64,000 nucleotides of DNA from Planctomycetota bacterium (GTDB lineage Bacteria > Planctomycetota > UBA1135 > GCA-002686595): positions 62,001-126,000 of the forward strand of contig JAKVCD010000002.1 in NCBI GenBank assembly GCA_022446815.1, read 5' to 3'. Both the position numbers and the translations under genes were made by a program. This document shows, piece after piece, positions 7,791-16,598 of the stretch. Positions within the stretch are counted from its first letter, which is position 1; every line of letters starts with the position of its first letter. Under the pieces are notes generated by a model. The model saw nothing but the letters and a program-made list of their open reading frames with translations, did no database searches and was not told the origin of the DNA.

Positions 7791-9146
7791 ATGAAAGTCC
7801 TTGTCGTCGGCAGCGGCGGGCGCGAACACGCGCTCTGCTGGAAAATTTCGCAGTCCAAGGACTGCGAGGCGCTCTTCTGCGCCCCTGGAAACGGGGGGAC
7901 GCAGGAGGTCGCTACAAACCTAGACATCGCCGCGAACGACATCGCCGGCGTCCTCCGCTTCTGCAAGGAGGAGGGTGTCGGGCTGGTCGTGATTGGTCCT
8001 GAGGATCCGCTCTGTGGCGGGATGGCTGATGAGCTGCGCGCGGCAGGGATCCCTTGCTTTGGGCCTGGAGCGGACGGGGCCAAGCTTGAGGGCTCGAAGG
8101 CGTATGCAAAGGAGGTCTTAGAGCGACATCGCATCCCGACCGCTGGGTATAGGCGCTTCGACCGCTCTGGCGAGGCGAAGGACTTCCTCAACGCCTGCAA
8201 GGTTTGGCCTCAGGTCGTGAAGGCGGACGGGCTCGCGGCAGGTAAGGGCGTGTTCATCTGCGCGGACGCCAAAGAGGCTTGCAGCGCCATTGACGCGGTC
8301 ATGGAAGAGCGTCGCCTAGGTGATGAGGCCGGGGCTAGCGTCGTCGTCGAGGAGTTCCTTGAGGGGGAAGAGTGCAGCGTGTTCGCGATCACTGACGGTG
8401 AGGCGATCTTGATCCTCGAGCCCGTCGTGGACCACAAGCAGGTCGGCGAAGGTGATACGGGACCGAACACCGGCGGGATGGGGGTCTACTCTCCCGCGCC
8501 GAGCCTCGGGAACCGCGTCTTGAGACAGATCGAGCAGCGCGTAGTCATCCCCAGCATCCACGCGGTTCGACGGGAGGGCATCGATTTCCGAGGAGTGCTC
8601 TTCATTGGTCTCATGCTGACAGAGAGCGGGCCTAAGGTCCTCGAGTACAACGTGCGCTTCGGTGATCCCGAGGCGCAGGCTTTGGTTCGGCGCTTCTCTG
8701 ATGACTTGCTCCCTTACCTCCTAGCGTCGGCAGAGGGGAGCTTGAAGGACATGGATCCTCCGACATGGGATCCGCGCTTCACGGTTGGCGTCATCGCTGC
8801 AGCGGATGGCTACCCCGGGGAGTACCCCAAGGGAAACAAGATCTCAGGCCTCACAGAGGCCGCTGAGGTGGAAGACGTGGTCGTCTTTCATGCCGGCACC
8901 GCGCCTAAGGATGGTGAGGTCGTGACCTCCGGCGGTCGCGTCCTCTGCGTGAGCTCTATGGCGGAGGACATGGAGACGGCGCGGGATCGGGCTTACGCGG
9001 CCTACGACAAGATCTCCTGGAGTGGGAAGTTCTGCCGACGGGACATCGGCGGCAGGGTCGAGGCGCGCAAGGCTCGCGTTGCAGCGCTCATGGGGCAAAA
9101 GCTAGACTCGGGCAAGGGAGCTGAGCCCACTGTTCCCCTCGGATAG
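7791..9146 (+). CDS. purD: Phosphoribosylamine-glycine ligase
   Basis: PurD joins glycine to 5-phosphoribosylamine with ATP, the second step of purine synthesis, in the cytoplasm. The start ATG 7791 gives the family's opening MKVLVVGSGGREHAL; an upstream frame extension lacks homology. An ATP-grasp domain follows, with KADGLAAGKGVF and VVEEFLEGEECSVFA, the phosphate-loop PNTGGMGVYSPAP, and EYNVRFGDPEAQ, which carries metal ligands. At 451 aa it is about 25 residues longer than typical because of a polar C-terminal tail. The fur-family gene starts 18 bp after its stop, so the two may share a transcript. purQ and purL lie 1 kb away on the other strand. Confidence 0.97.
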   Translation: MKVLVVGSGGREHALCWKISQSKDCEALFCAPGNGGTQEVATNLDIAANDIAGVLRFCKEEGVGLVVIGPEDPLCGGMADELRAAGIPCFGPGADGAKLEGSKAYAKEVLERHRIPTAGYRRFDRSGEAKDFLNACKVWPQVVKADGLAAGKGVFICADAKEACSAIDAVMEERRLGDEAGASVVVEEFLEGEECSVFAITDGEAILILEPVVDHKQVGEGDTGPNTGGMGVYSPAPSLGNRVLRQIEQRVVIPSIHAVRREGIDFRGVLFIGLMLTESGPKVLEYNVRFGDPEAQALVRRFSDDLLPYLLASAEGSLKDMDPPTWDPRFTVGVIAAADGYPGEYPKGNKISGLTEAAEVEDVVVFHAGTAPKDGEVVTSGGRVLCVSSMAEDMETARDRAYAAYDKISWSGKFCRRDIGGRVEARKARVAALMGQKLDSGKGAEPTVPLG

Positions 9147-9163
9147 GGAGGCTCGTACACCTC

Positions 9164-9637
9164 GTGAAACACTCTGCAATCAGGAAGAAGTTCGAGGAGC
9201 ACCTCCGAACCAAGAGTCTCAAGTTCACCTCCCAGCGAGACAGGATTTTCGAGCTCGCGTTTGAGACACACCAGCACTTCACCGCGGACACTCTCCACGC
9301 ATGGCTGAAGGAGCAGGATGGTCCGCCCGTCAGTCGCGCGACGGTCTACCGCACCTTACACCTCCTCGAAGAGGGGGGCTTCATCGAGTCCCTAGACACC
9401 GGACGAGGAGAACTCGTCTACGAGCACGTGCTCGGTCACTCTCACCACGACCACTTGGTCTGCGTCGGCTGCGGGAAGATTGAAGAGTTTCGCAGCGAGG
9501 AGATCGAGCGTCTTCAAGAGCAGGCCGCTCAGAGTCGTGGCTTCGTCCTCACGAGCCACACCCTCCGCTTAGAGGGGTTATGTCGGGCTTGCGCTAAGAA
9601 GCCCGAGCACGCTGCTGCCGCTGGTAAGGCTGACTGA
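9164..9637 (+). CDS. Fur family transcriptional regulator
   Basis: This 157-aa protein starts at GTG 9164. An N-terminal winged helix contains the recognition segment PVSRATVYRTLHLLEEGGFIE (about residues 55-75). A C-terminal dimer/metal domain has the His cluster HSHHDH (residues 92-97) and the structural zinc pairs Cys100-x2-Cys103 and Cys140-x2-Cys143. The pattern fits Fur, PerR or Zur and cannot be divided between them by eye. It represses or activates genes in response to a metal or peroxide. It sits 18 bp behind purD and converges on a lipoprotein gene. Confidence 0.93.
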   Translation: MKHSAIRKKFEEHLRTKSLKFTSQRDRIFELAFETHQHFTADTLHAWLKEQDGPPVSRATVYRTLHLLEEGGFIESLDTGRGELVYEHVLGHSHHDHLVCVGCGKIEEFRSEEIERLQEQAAQSRGFVLTSHTLRLEGLCRACAKKPEHAAAAGKAD

Positions 9638-9645
9638 CCAGCGGC
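9617..9645. terminator. Hairpin between convergent fur-family gene and lipoprotein gene
   Basis: GCCGCTGGT (9617-9625) is perfectly complementary to ACCAGCGGC (9637-9645), with an 11-nt loop containing the stop codon of the fur-family gene. It lies between two convergent genes whose stops are 23 bp apart, where a bidirectional terminator is expected. There is no strong T-run. Confidence 0.42.
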
Positions 9646-9659
9646 TCGTGGGGGTTCGC

Positions 9660-10064
9660 TCAGGAGGAGCGCGCCTCGTTCAGATCCGTAAGGATCTGCT
9701 GAAGCGCGGCCTCGGCAGAGGGACCGTCGTTGAGGCCGTAGCTGCGGGCGGAGACCTTTAGGCGGCAGCTCTCATCGTCGAAGGTCTCGACGCTCACGGT
9801 CACCTTGGCGTCACCGATGTCGCCCGTGGCCGTGCGCAGGTCGTCGTTCACCATGATCGGGTTATCAGACTGGTGCGTCAGCGAGGACTTGGCGATGGCC
9901 CAGGTGAGAGCGGCACCCTCAGAGACCTGTGCAACGTAGGTGTTGTTCTCCAGGACCTCGTGGCTGATCACCACGCCTGCGCCGACTCCGAGGAGGGCGG
10001 GGAAGCAGGCGGGGGTGCACAGTGCGACGGTGAGGAGGAAGGGGAGTCGGGCAGTGTTGCGCAT
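9660..10064 (-). CDS. DUF3568-like lipoprotein
   Basis: This 134-aa protein starts at ATG 10064 with AAAGGAAG upstream. A signal peptide ends in CTPAC (Cys20), followed by the Gly-rich stretch LLGVGAGVVISHEVLENNTYVAQV and a small alpha/beta domain with KVTVSVETFDDESCRLKVSAR. Small lipoproteins of this form resemble the DUF3568 family; function unknown. It is predicted to be anchored in a membrane facing the periplasm. It is a single gene, convergent with the fur-family gene. The DUF assignment is from overall pattern and is moderate. Confidence 0.75.
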   Translation of the reverse strand: MRNTARLPFLLTVALCTPACFPALLGVGAGVVISHEVLENNTYVAQVSEGAALTWAIAKSSLTHQSDNPIMVNDDLRTATGDIGDAKVTVSVETFDDESCRLKVSARSYGLNDGPSAEAALQQILTDLNEARSS

Positions 10065-10182
10065 TTCTGGCTTCCTTTGGGAGGAATGTGGAGTTGAGGC
10101 CTTTGCCTCTGAAGACGAGGTTAGCGACCGGGAGGGCTGGGTTCATCCCTCCTTTTCAGTGAATTGCTTTCAGGGACGGAGC

Positions 10183-10992
10183 TCAGACGCTCACCGGGGC
10201 GGCGGCGTGGACCATCTGACGGAAGAAGGCGAGGCCTTCACCCTCCTCTCGCGCGCCGCGGCGCGTCCACTGAGGGTGGTTCCAGGGCAGGACGTTTCGC
10301 TCTGGATGAGGCATCAGGCCGAGCGCTCTGCCGCTCGGGTCGCAGACCCCTGCGATGTGGTCCACCGCGCCATTGGGGTTAGCGGGGTATGTGTCTCCTT
10401 CTGTAGGCACGACATAGCGCAGGGCGACTTGGCGGCTGGTCTTGAGGCGCTCAAGCACGCTGTCGTCACGCACCACGAAGCGGCCCTCAGCGTGGGCGGC
10501 GGGGCAGGGGATGCGTTGCCCCTCTTCAAGCCAAACGCAGGCTGTGTCTGCGACCTCGAGTTCAATCCAACGGCACTCGAAGCGGTTGGAGGCGTTGGCA
10601 TGCAGCGCGATCTGCCGACCCTCAGCGCTGTGTAGCGAGCCTGCGGCGGTGGCCTCCGCGGGCGGGTCGAGGATCCCTGACTCGGTGAGGACTTGGAAGC
10701 CGTTGCAGATGCCTAAGACCAGCCCGCCGGCCGCGACAAAGTTAGAGAGCTCGGTGTACATCCCGTCTCGGAGCTCCAGGCCGTAGACGCGACCTGCAGC
10801 AATGTCATCTCCGTAGGAGAAGCCTCCAGGGAAGACACACATGCTGGCTTCTTGAAGGCGCTGTGGCTCTGCGAGGAGCTGATGGATGTGTATGAGCTCG
10901 ACGCGGGCGCCGGCGAGCTCGAGGGCGCGGACGGTCTCGGCGTCACAGTTCGTGCCTGCGGTGCGAGTGACGATGGCGAGGGGAGAGGACAT
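10183..10992 (-). CDS. purQ: FGAM synthase glutaminase subunit
   Basis: PurQ releases ammonia from glutamine for PurL in the fourth step of purine synthesis. The 269-aa protein has a class-I glutaminase fold, with FPGGFSYGDD, the nucleophile Cys96 in GICNGFQ and a C-terminal MPHPERN containing the catalytic His and Glu. It is somewhat longer than the 225-230 aa of the Bacillus-type PurQ and closer to the longer type. It starts 7 bp downstream of the purL stop on the minus strand, so purL-purQ form an operon. Confidence 0.96.
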   Translation of the reverse strand: MSSPLAIVTRTAGTNCDAETVRALELAGARVELIHIHQLLAEPQRLQEASMCVFPGGFSYGDDIAAGRVYGLELRDGMYTELSNFVAAGGLVLGICNGFQVLTESGILDPPAEATAAGSLHSAEGRQIALHANASNRFECRWIELEVADTACVWLEEGQRIPCPAAHAEGRFVVRDDSVLERLKTSRQVALRYVVPTEGDTYPANPNGAVDHIAGVCDPSGRALGLMPHPERNVLPWNHPQWTRRGAREEGEGLAFFRQMVHAAAPVSV

Positions 10993-10999
10993 GATGGGG

Positions 11000-13927
11000 T
11001 CAACCTTGGAAGCCTGACTGGTGGGCGGCGCGGAGCTCGTCCGTAGAGAGGTCTATGAGAGTCGCGTGCTCGGTCCCGCGGACGATGAGGCGAGGAGCCT
11101 CCGTGACACGGCCGATGTGAGTCAACGGGGTCTGCTCGAAGCGGGCGCGGAAGGCGTCCTCGTTCTCCGGAGAGACCTCGACGAGCCAACGCGTGCAGGA
11201 CTCTGAGAACAGGCGCGTCGCGTCTGCATCGTAGCCCTCGGGCAGCTCTCCAAGGGGGACGGAGGAGACGTCGAGCTCTGCGCCGAGGTCTCCAGCAAAG
11301 GCTGACTCTGCGGCTGCCACCGCGAGGCCACCCTCGGAGAGATCGTGACAGGCTCGGACTTCGCCTGCTGAGATGGCGCCAGCGAGGGAGCGCATGGCGC
11401 GGGGCGCGGTCTCGAGCTCGGGCGCAGGGACGGTGCCCCCAGCACCCTCGGGGTGATTGAGGTCGAAGTGGACAGAGCCGCCGAGCTCTGCCTCGGTCTG
11501 ACCGACGAGGTAGATCGAGTTGCCGGGCTCTTTGAAGTCCATAGTCGTGGCGTTACCCACGTCCTGAACCTTGGCGAGGGCTGAAATGAGCAAGGTGGGG
11601 GGTATAGCGATGGTCTCATCGCCGACGCGGTACTCGTTGTTGAGGCTGTCCTTGCCGCTGATGAAGGGCGTGCTGTAAGCCATCGCGGCGTCGTAGCAGC
11701 CACGAGAGGCGAGGACGAGCGCGCCCAAACGGTCCGGCTTGTCGCAGTTGCCCCAGGAGAAGTTGTCCAAGATCGCGGTGTGCTCTGGATCTCCTCCGCA
11801 AGCCACCGAGTTCCGGAGCGCCTCATCGATCACGGCTAAGGCCATGCGGTAAGGGTCGAGCAGTCCGTAGCGCGGGTTGGCGCCGCAGGAGATCGCACAG
11901 CCAGCGTTCGTCGTGTCGAGGGGCCGGAGGACAGCGGCGTCGCTGGGGCCATCGGCGCGAGTGCCGACAAAGGGTTTGACGACGCTAGCGCCTTGCACCT
12001 CGTGGTCGTACTGGCGGACGATCCACTCCTTGCTGGCCACGTCGGGGTGTGAGAGGCAGGCGAGCAGCGCAGCGCCGGCGTCCGAGGGCATCGGGAGCCC
12101 CGGGTCTTGGAGCGCCGGTGCGCTCCACTCTGCCTTGCGAGTCGGCTTGGGGGTGCCGTCATGCAAAAAGCTCATCTCCATGTCGGCCACCACCTCGCCA
12201 TGCCAGCGCAGCACAAGGCGCTCGGTGTCAGTGAAGGTGCCGATCACAGCGCTCTCGCAGTCCTCAGCTTCGAAGACAGCGCGGCAAGCCTCGAGCTTCT
12301 CAGGCGGGACTGCGAAGACCATTCGCTCTTGGGCCTCGGAGATCCAGACCTCCTCAGGTGAGAGCCCGGCATACTTGAGGGGGGCGGTCTCGAGATCGAC
12401 CTCTGCCCCGCACTCCTCACCCATCTCTCCGACGGCGGAGGAGAAGCCTCCGGCGCCGCAGTCTGTGACCGCGCGGTAGAGCCCGAGGTCGCGCGCGCGC
12501 AGCAGCCCGTCTAGGACACGCTTCTCTGCGATCGCGTCACCGATCTGCACTGCCGCTGAGGAGACGACGTCTGAGTCCTCCGTGAGCTCGGCTGAGGAGA
12601 AGGTCGCGCCGTGGATACCATCACGGCCTGTGCGGCCGCCGACCACGAGGATCGCGTCCCCGGGCCGGACCTCTTTGTCTGCGCATGAGCGCGGTATGAG
12701 CCCGACAGTTCCTGCGTAGACGAGGGGGTTCCCGACATAGCGGGGGTGCACCCAGACTCCGCCGGAGACGGTGGGGATGCCCATGCGGTTCCCGTAGTCA
12801 CGGACCCCTGCAACGACGCCTCGGAGGATGCGCCGCGGGTGCATCGAGCCCTTGGGGACGTCTTCGCGGGGCATGTCCAAGGGGCCGACGAAGAAGCTGT
12901 CTGTGTTGGCGATCGGCTTAGCGCCGAGCCCGACTCCCAAGATGTCACGGATGACGCCGCCGATCCCTGTGCCAGCCCCGCCATAGGGGTCGATTGCGCT
13001 CGGGTGGTTGTGCGTCTCGACCTTGACGCAGAGGTCCCAGCCTGAGGCCGGGTCGAACTCGATGATCCCGGCGTTGTCGTGAAAGACGCTGATGCACCAA
13101 GGCTTGTCTAGCTCATCGGTGGCGCGCTTGATAGTGGTCTTGAGCAGGTTGTCGATTCGCTCGCCGTCCATCTCGATGACGCCAGCGAAGGTCTTGTGCT
13201 TGCAGTGCTCGCTCCAGGTCTGAGCGATGGTCTCTAGCTCGCAAGCTGTGGGTTCGCGCTCTGCCTCGCGGTAATGCGCTTGGATGGCGTGCATCTCGAC
13301 GAGGTTGAGGGAGAGACACCCCTCTGTGCTGAGCTTCATCAGGGCCTCGTCGTCGGCTTCGAGGATGGGGACCTCTACGCGGCCGTGCGTGCTGCCCTCT
13401 GCTGGCGGGCCATAGGGGAGCGCCTCAGAGTCGAGGAGGAGGTCCTCGATAGTCTCGTTACCGAGAGCGCGGCGTGCGATGAGTGCGGTGTCCTCGTCAC
13501 TGAGCTCTCCCATGAGCTCGTATGCTGTGAAGGTGGAGATGTGCGCATCTGCGGCGGAGCCTCCTAGCCCCGTGCGCTTGAGGCCACGCGCGATGGTGAG
13601 GGCGACTGGGTCCATGACGCCGGCCTTCTTGGCGACGAGGACGCGGCGCGCTGTGCTGTTAGGGGCAGGGAGCTCCTCCGGCGCGTAGAGAGTGAACTCG
13701 TCGAGCACGGGATCGGAGAGCAGTTCGGTCGCGATTTGGTTCGCTGCCTCTCGGCTCAATGCGGGGGGGAGGAGGTAGCCATGTCCGACGCGTGCCCCTT
13801 GGAGGGACTCGACGCCGAGCTCTTGGACGGCTCCGAGGAGGTGGTTGGCCTCCGGGTCATCGACGGAGGGGCGACGGAAGACCTCGACGCGCCATGCGTT
13901 CGGCAGGGTGGCTGTTGCGGTGTCCAC
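11000..13927 (-). CDS. purL: FGAM synthase with tandem PurS-like N-terminus
   Basis: PurL converts FGAR to FGAM with ATP and ammonia from PurQ. It starts at GTG 13927 and has 975 aa, against about 740 for small PurL and about 1,300 for the large form that includes the glutaminase. The first 170 residues contain two PurS-like units: one around WRVEVFRRPSVDDPEA, the second around RRVLVAKKAGVMDPVALTIARGL. The linker and catalytic core follow, with TWSEHCKHKTF near residue 240, VETHNHPSAI and a second ATP-type half. The glutaminase is absent and supplied by the adjacent purQ. This is an intermediate PurSS-PurL architecture. Confidence 0.95.
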   Translation of the reverse strand: MDTATATLPNAWRVEVFRRPSVDDPEANHLLGAVQELGVESLQGARVGHGYLLPPALSREAANQIATELLSDPVLDEFTLYAPEELPAPNSTARRVLVAKKAGVMDPVALTIARGLKRTGLGGSAADAHISTFTAYELMGELSDEDTALIARRALGNETIEDLLLDSEALPYGPPAEGSTHGRVEVPILEADDEALMKLSTEGCLSLNLVEMHAIQAHYREAEREPTACELETIAQTWSEHCKHKTFAGVIEMDGERIDNLLKTTIKRATDELDKPWCISVFHDNAGIIEFDPASGWDLCVKVETHNHPSAIDPYGGAGTGIGGVIRDILGVGLGAKPIANTDSFFVGPLDMPREDVPKGSMHPRRILRGVVAGVRDYGNRMGIPTVSGGVWVHPRYVGNPLVYAGTVGLIPRSCADKEVRPGDAILVVGGRTGRDGIHGATFSSAELTEDSDVVSSAAVQIGDAIAEKRVLDGLLRARDLGLYRAVTDCGAGGFSSAVGEMGEECGAEVDLETAPLKYAGLSPEEVWISEAQERMVFAVPPEKLEACRAVFEAEDCESAVIGTFTDTERLVLRWHGEVVADMEMSFLHDGTPKPTRKAEWSAPALQDPGLPMPSDAGAALLACLSHPDVASKEWIVRQYDHEVQGASVVKPFVGTRADGPSDAAVLRPLDTTNAGCAISCGANPRYGLLDPYRMALAVIDEALRNSVACGGDPEHTAILDNFSWGNCDKPDRLGALVLASRGCYDAAMAYSTPFISGKDSLNNEYRVGDETIAIPPTLLISALAKVQDVGNATTMDFKEPGNSIYLVGQTEAELGGSVHFDLNHPEGAGGTVPAPELETAPRAMRSLAGAISAGEVRACHDLSEGGLAVAAAESAFAGDLGAELDVSSVPLGELPEGYDADATRLFSESCTRWLVEVSPENEDAFRARFEQTPLTHIGRVTEAPRLIVRGTEHATLIDLSTDELRAAHQSGFQG

Positions 13928-14145
13928 GGTTGTGATGCAGAGGTGTTAGGAGGAGAGATTGAGGTGGGATGCTACCAAGCCGAGCCGGGGAATCCTCCCC
14001 GTAGCTACGGTCCTTTCTCCTTGCGCCTCCCCATGGGGCAGAGGAGTATGGGGCCTCGCGCGGGCTCTGCCTCCGCGCGCAGAACAGGAGCCCCTTCAGT
14101 TTGAGCGATCGAGAAGAGAAGCCCAAAGACGGCGCCGGAGGCCCG

Positions 14146-15117
14146 ATGGCCTTCGAGAAGCCCATCCAAGAGCTCGAGGAGCAGCTGAGAGAGTTCGAAG
14201 AGCTCTCGGACCGCAACAACTTGGACGCATCAGCCGAGATCGCTGCCTTGCGGGCGCGCATCGAGGAGTCGATCGACGCCGCCTACGCAGATCTGAGCCC
14301 CTGGGATCGAGTCAACGTGGCGAGGCACCCTGAGCGCCCCGTGGCGAGCGACTACATCGCAGGCGCCATGGATGACTTCTTCGAGCTGCACGGAGACAGG
14401 ACCTTCGGTGACGACCGAGCGATCGTCACGGGCTTTGCCCAGGTCGAAGATCAGCGATTCCTCCTCGTCGGTCACCGCAAGGGCCGCACCATGAAGGAGC
14501 GCCTCGCGTGCAACTTCGGCTGCGCTCACCCTGAGGGCTATCGCAAGGCGCTGCGGAAGATGCAGCTCGCGGCCCGCATGGGCTTGCCCATCGTCTCGCT
14601 CATCAACACCCCTGGGGCTTACCCCGGCATCGGCGCCGAGGAGCGCGGCCAAGCAGGGGCGATCGCTGAGAACATCCTGGGCATGTTCAGCCTAGAGGTG
14701 CCCATCCTCGCCATCGTCATCGGCGAGGGCGGCTCGGGCGGCGCGCTCGGGATCGGCGTGGGCGACCGGGTGCTGATGATGGAGTATTCCTACTACTCAG
14801 TGATCAGCCCGGAGGGCTGCGCTGCGATCCTTTGGAAGGATGGTGAACGTACCCCTGACGCGGCCAGCGCGCTGCGGCTCACTGCTCCTGACCTGATGCA
14901 GCTCGGAGTCGTTGACGGCGTGATCAAAGAGCCGAGCGGTGGCGCCCATCGCGATCGCCAGAGAGCGATCGACAGCATGCGCCGGGTGCTCCTCGAAGAG
15001 CTCAAGCTCTTGAAGGAGATCCCTAAGGCGGAGCTCTTGAAGCGGCGCAGAGCTAAATATCGTCACCTCGCGGCGGTGCCAGGGCGGTTCCCAGAGTCTG
15101 GGGCAGCCACTCCCTAG
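14146..15117 (+). CDS. accA: Acetyl-CoA carboxylase carboxyltransferase alpha subunit
   Basis: AccA, with AccD, transfers the carboxyl group from biotin to acetyl-CoA to make malonyl-CoA for fatty acid synthesis. The start at ATG 14146 (GGAGG at 14137-14141) gives MAFEKPIQELEEQL, the family's usual opening, and 323 aa. A TTG at 14101 would add 15 residues. The crotonase-like core is complete, with FGCAHPEGYRKALR, LINTPGAYPGIGAEERGQ and GEGGSGGALGIGVGDRV. It is divergent from purL, sharing a roughly 220-bp spacer in which I could not pick out a convincing promoter. Confidence 0.96.
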   Translation: MAFEKPIQELEEQLREFEELSDRNNLDASAEIAALRARIEESIDAAYADLSPWDRVNVARHPERPVASDYIAGAMDDFFELHGDRTFGDDRAIVTGFAQVEDQRFLLVGHRKGRTMKERLACNFGCAHPEGYRKALRKMQLAARMGLPIVSLINTPGAYPGIGAEERGQAGAIAENILGMFSLEVPILAIVIGEGGSGGALGIGVGDRVLMMEYSYYSVISPEGCAAILWKDGERTPDAASALRLTAPDLMQLGVVDGVIKEPSGGAHRDRQRAIDSMRRVLLEELKLLKEIPKAELLKRRRAKYRHLAAVPGRFPESGAATP

Positions 15118-15180
15118 GCAGTTCGGAATCAGCGCCAACGCTCGCTCCTAGGTGTCGTATGCTCACTTAGCGCCGGTGCC

Positions 15181-15945
15181 ATGGACGAAACAGCCCCTGA
15201 GACGCCCCCCGTTACGGACGGACGTGATGCGAGCGGGAGGGAGAGCCCTTCCCCGGACCCCTCTTTGGGGCAGGTGGAGGAACGCGCCCGCCGTCGGGCC
15301 GAAGAGGAGGCTTGGATTCGACGCGCGCAGGCTGGTGAGGAAGAGGCCTTCGCGTGGCTTGTGCGCAGCTATGAGGTCCGCGCTTATCGTGTCGCTCGTA
15401 GCCTGATCGCGAATGAAGAGGACGCGCGCGACGTCGCACAAGAGGCCTTCCTCCGGGTCTTCAGGAGCCTAGAGCGCTTTGACTTCGGCTACGCCTTCTC
15501 GACTTGGTTGCACAGGATCGTCACAAACTTGGCGATCGACCACCTGCGCAAGCGCCGCGTCGTCGCCAAGGGTGGGTCCCTTGAAGACGAAGAGTCGCAA
15601 AGCCCTGAGTTGGTTGACCAGCGGGTCGAAGATCCCAGCGCTGGGCTCGAGCGTGAGGAGACCGTGGATGAGGTGCATCGCAGCCTTGAGGCCCTCGCCC
15701 CGCACTTTCAGTCGGTCTTGGTGTTGCGGGAGCTTGAGGGGCTCTCCTGCGCTGAGATAGCAGACATCGTCGGTGCGACCAACGTGACAGTTCGTTGGCG
15801 CTTGCACCGCGGAAGGAAATTGTTTCAAGAGGAGTGGGAGCGCCGTGAGCGCGCGGCTCTCACTGGCGGTAGAGACTCTGGGAGATCTGCTAACACCCCC
15901 CAAGACCCCTCCGTAGAGCCCGCAGATGTGGAGGACAGTCAGTAA
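15181..15945 (+). CDS. ECF-type RNA polymerase sigma factor
   Basis: The protein has 254 aa. About 55 charged residues precede region 2 (AFAWLVRSYEVRAYRVARSL, DARDVAQEAFLRVFRSL, FSTWLHRIVTNLAIDHLRKRR). A C-terminal region 4 helix-turn-helix follows (LRELEGLSCAEIADIVGATNVTVRWRLHRGRK). It directs RNA polymerase to a stress or envelope regulon. The next gene, 2 bp downstream, is a zinc-binding anti-sigma factor, so this is a classic sigma/anti-sigma pair. The acidic N-terminal extension and the acidic tail are not part of the conserved domains. Confidence 0.93.
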   Translation: MDETAPETPPVTDGRDASGRESPSPDPSLGQVEERARRRAEEEAWIRRAQAGEEEAFAWLVRSYEVRAYRVARSLIANEEDARDVAQEAFLRVFRSLERFDFGYAFSTWLHRIVTNLAIDHLRKRRVVAKGGSLEDEESQSPELVDQRVEDPSAGLEREETVDEVHRSLEALAPHFQSVLVLRELEGLSCAEIADIVGATNVTVRWRLHRGRKLFQEEWERRERAALTGGRDSGRSANTPQDPSVEPADVEDSQ

Positions 15946-15947
15946 GT

Positions 15948-16541
15948 ATGAAGCCTGAAAGAACCCTGTCATGTGAAGAGGTTCGCGCGGACCTGCCCCT
16001 GTTCGTCGGTGGCGAGCTCCACCAAGACGGTGAGCAGGGCTCCGCTGTGCGAGCCCTGGAAGCGCACCTCGCAGAGTGCCCGAAGTGCAGCGCGGAGCTC
16101 GACTCCTTGCGCCGCTCTCGACAAGCGCTCCAAGGCCTGAGCAGCAAGGCCAGCGCTCCTGGTCTCTGGCCTGATGTGCGCGAAGCCCTCCTCGCAGAGG
16201 GTCGAATCCAAGGGTCCCCTGTACGTTTTGCGCCTGCCCGGCGAATGAGGAGGCTCGCGGCAGCTGCTCTCCTCGCTGGACTGGGACTCTTCCTCTGGGC
16301 ACAAGGTCCGGATGCTCCGCTGACGACTGCTGAAGCCCCCGGGCCTGTAGAGCTGGTCATGGAGATAGAGGAGGCGCCGCTGGAGCCGAGCTTGGCCTCG
16401 CCCCTGCGCCCTCTCAGCCCTGACGAGGTCGCCTTCAGCGAGAGCGCTGAGGCCGTCGAAGGAGCTGGCACAGTCACTCTGCCCACGGGCCCTCTTCGTG
16501 AGGGGCCCGCGAGCCTCGCAGGCAACCGCACCATCCGCTGA
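15948..16541 (+). CDS. Zinc-finger anti-sigma factor with one membrane segment
   Basis: This 197-aa protein starts 2 bp after the sigma gene stop. The N-terminal domain has Cys in TLSCEEV and HLAECPKC, the HxxxCxxC zinc motif of anti-sigma factors that bind ECF sigmas in the cytoplasm. A single hydrophobic helix (about residues 104-122, RRLAAAALLAGLGLFLWAQ) would put the proline- and glutamate-rich C-terminal 70 residues in the periplasm as a sensor. It probably holds the preceding sigma inactive until an envelope signal triggers release. The PDZ protein 57 bp downstream is a plausible partner. Confidence 0.88.
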   Translation: MKPERTLSCEEVRADLPLFVGGELHQDGEQGSAVRALEAHLAECPKCSAELDSLRRSRQALQGLSSKASAPGLWPDVREALLAEGRIQGSPVRFAPARRMRRLAAAALLAGLGLFLWAQGPDAPLTTAEAPGPVELVMEIEEAPLEPSLASPLRPLSPDEVAFSESAEAVEGAGTVTLPTGPLREGPASLAGNRTIR

Positions 16542-16598
16542 TCCGCTCGAGGCTATGGCCTTGAACGTCCCCCCTCAGTCTCTTTGGAGGAACTCCGC

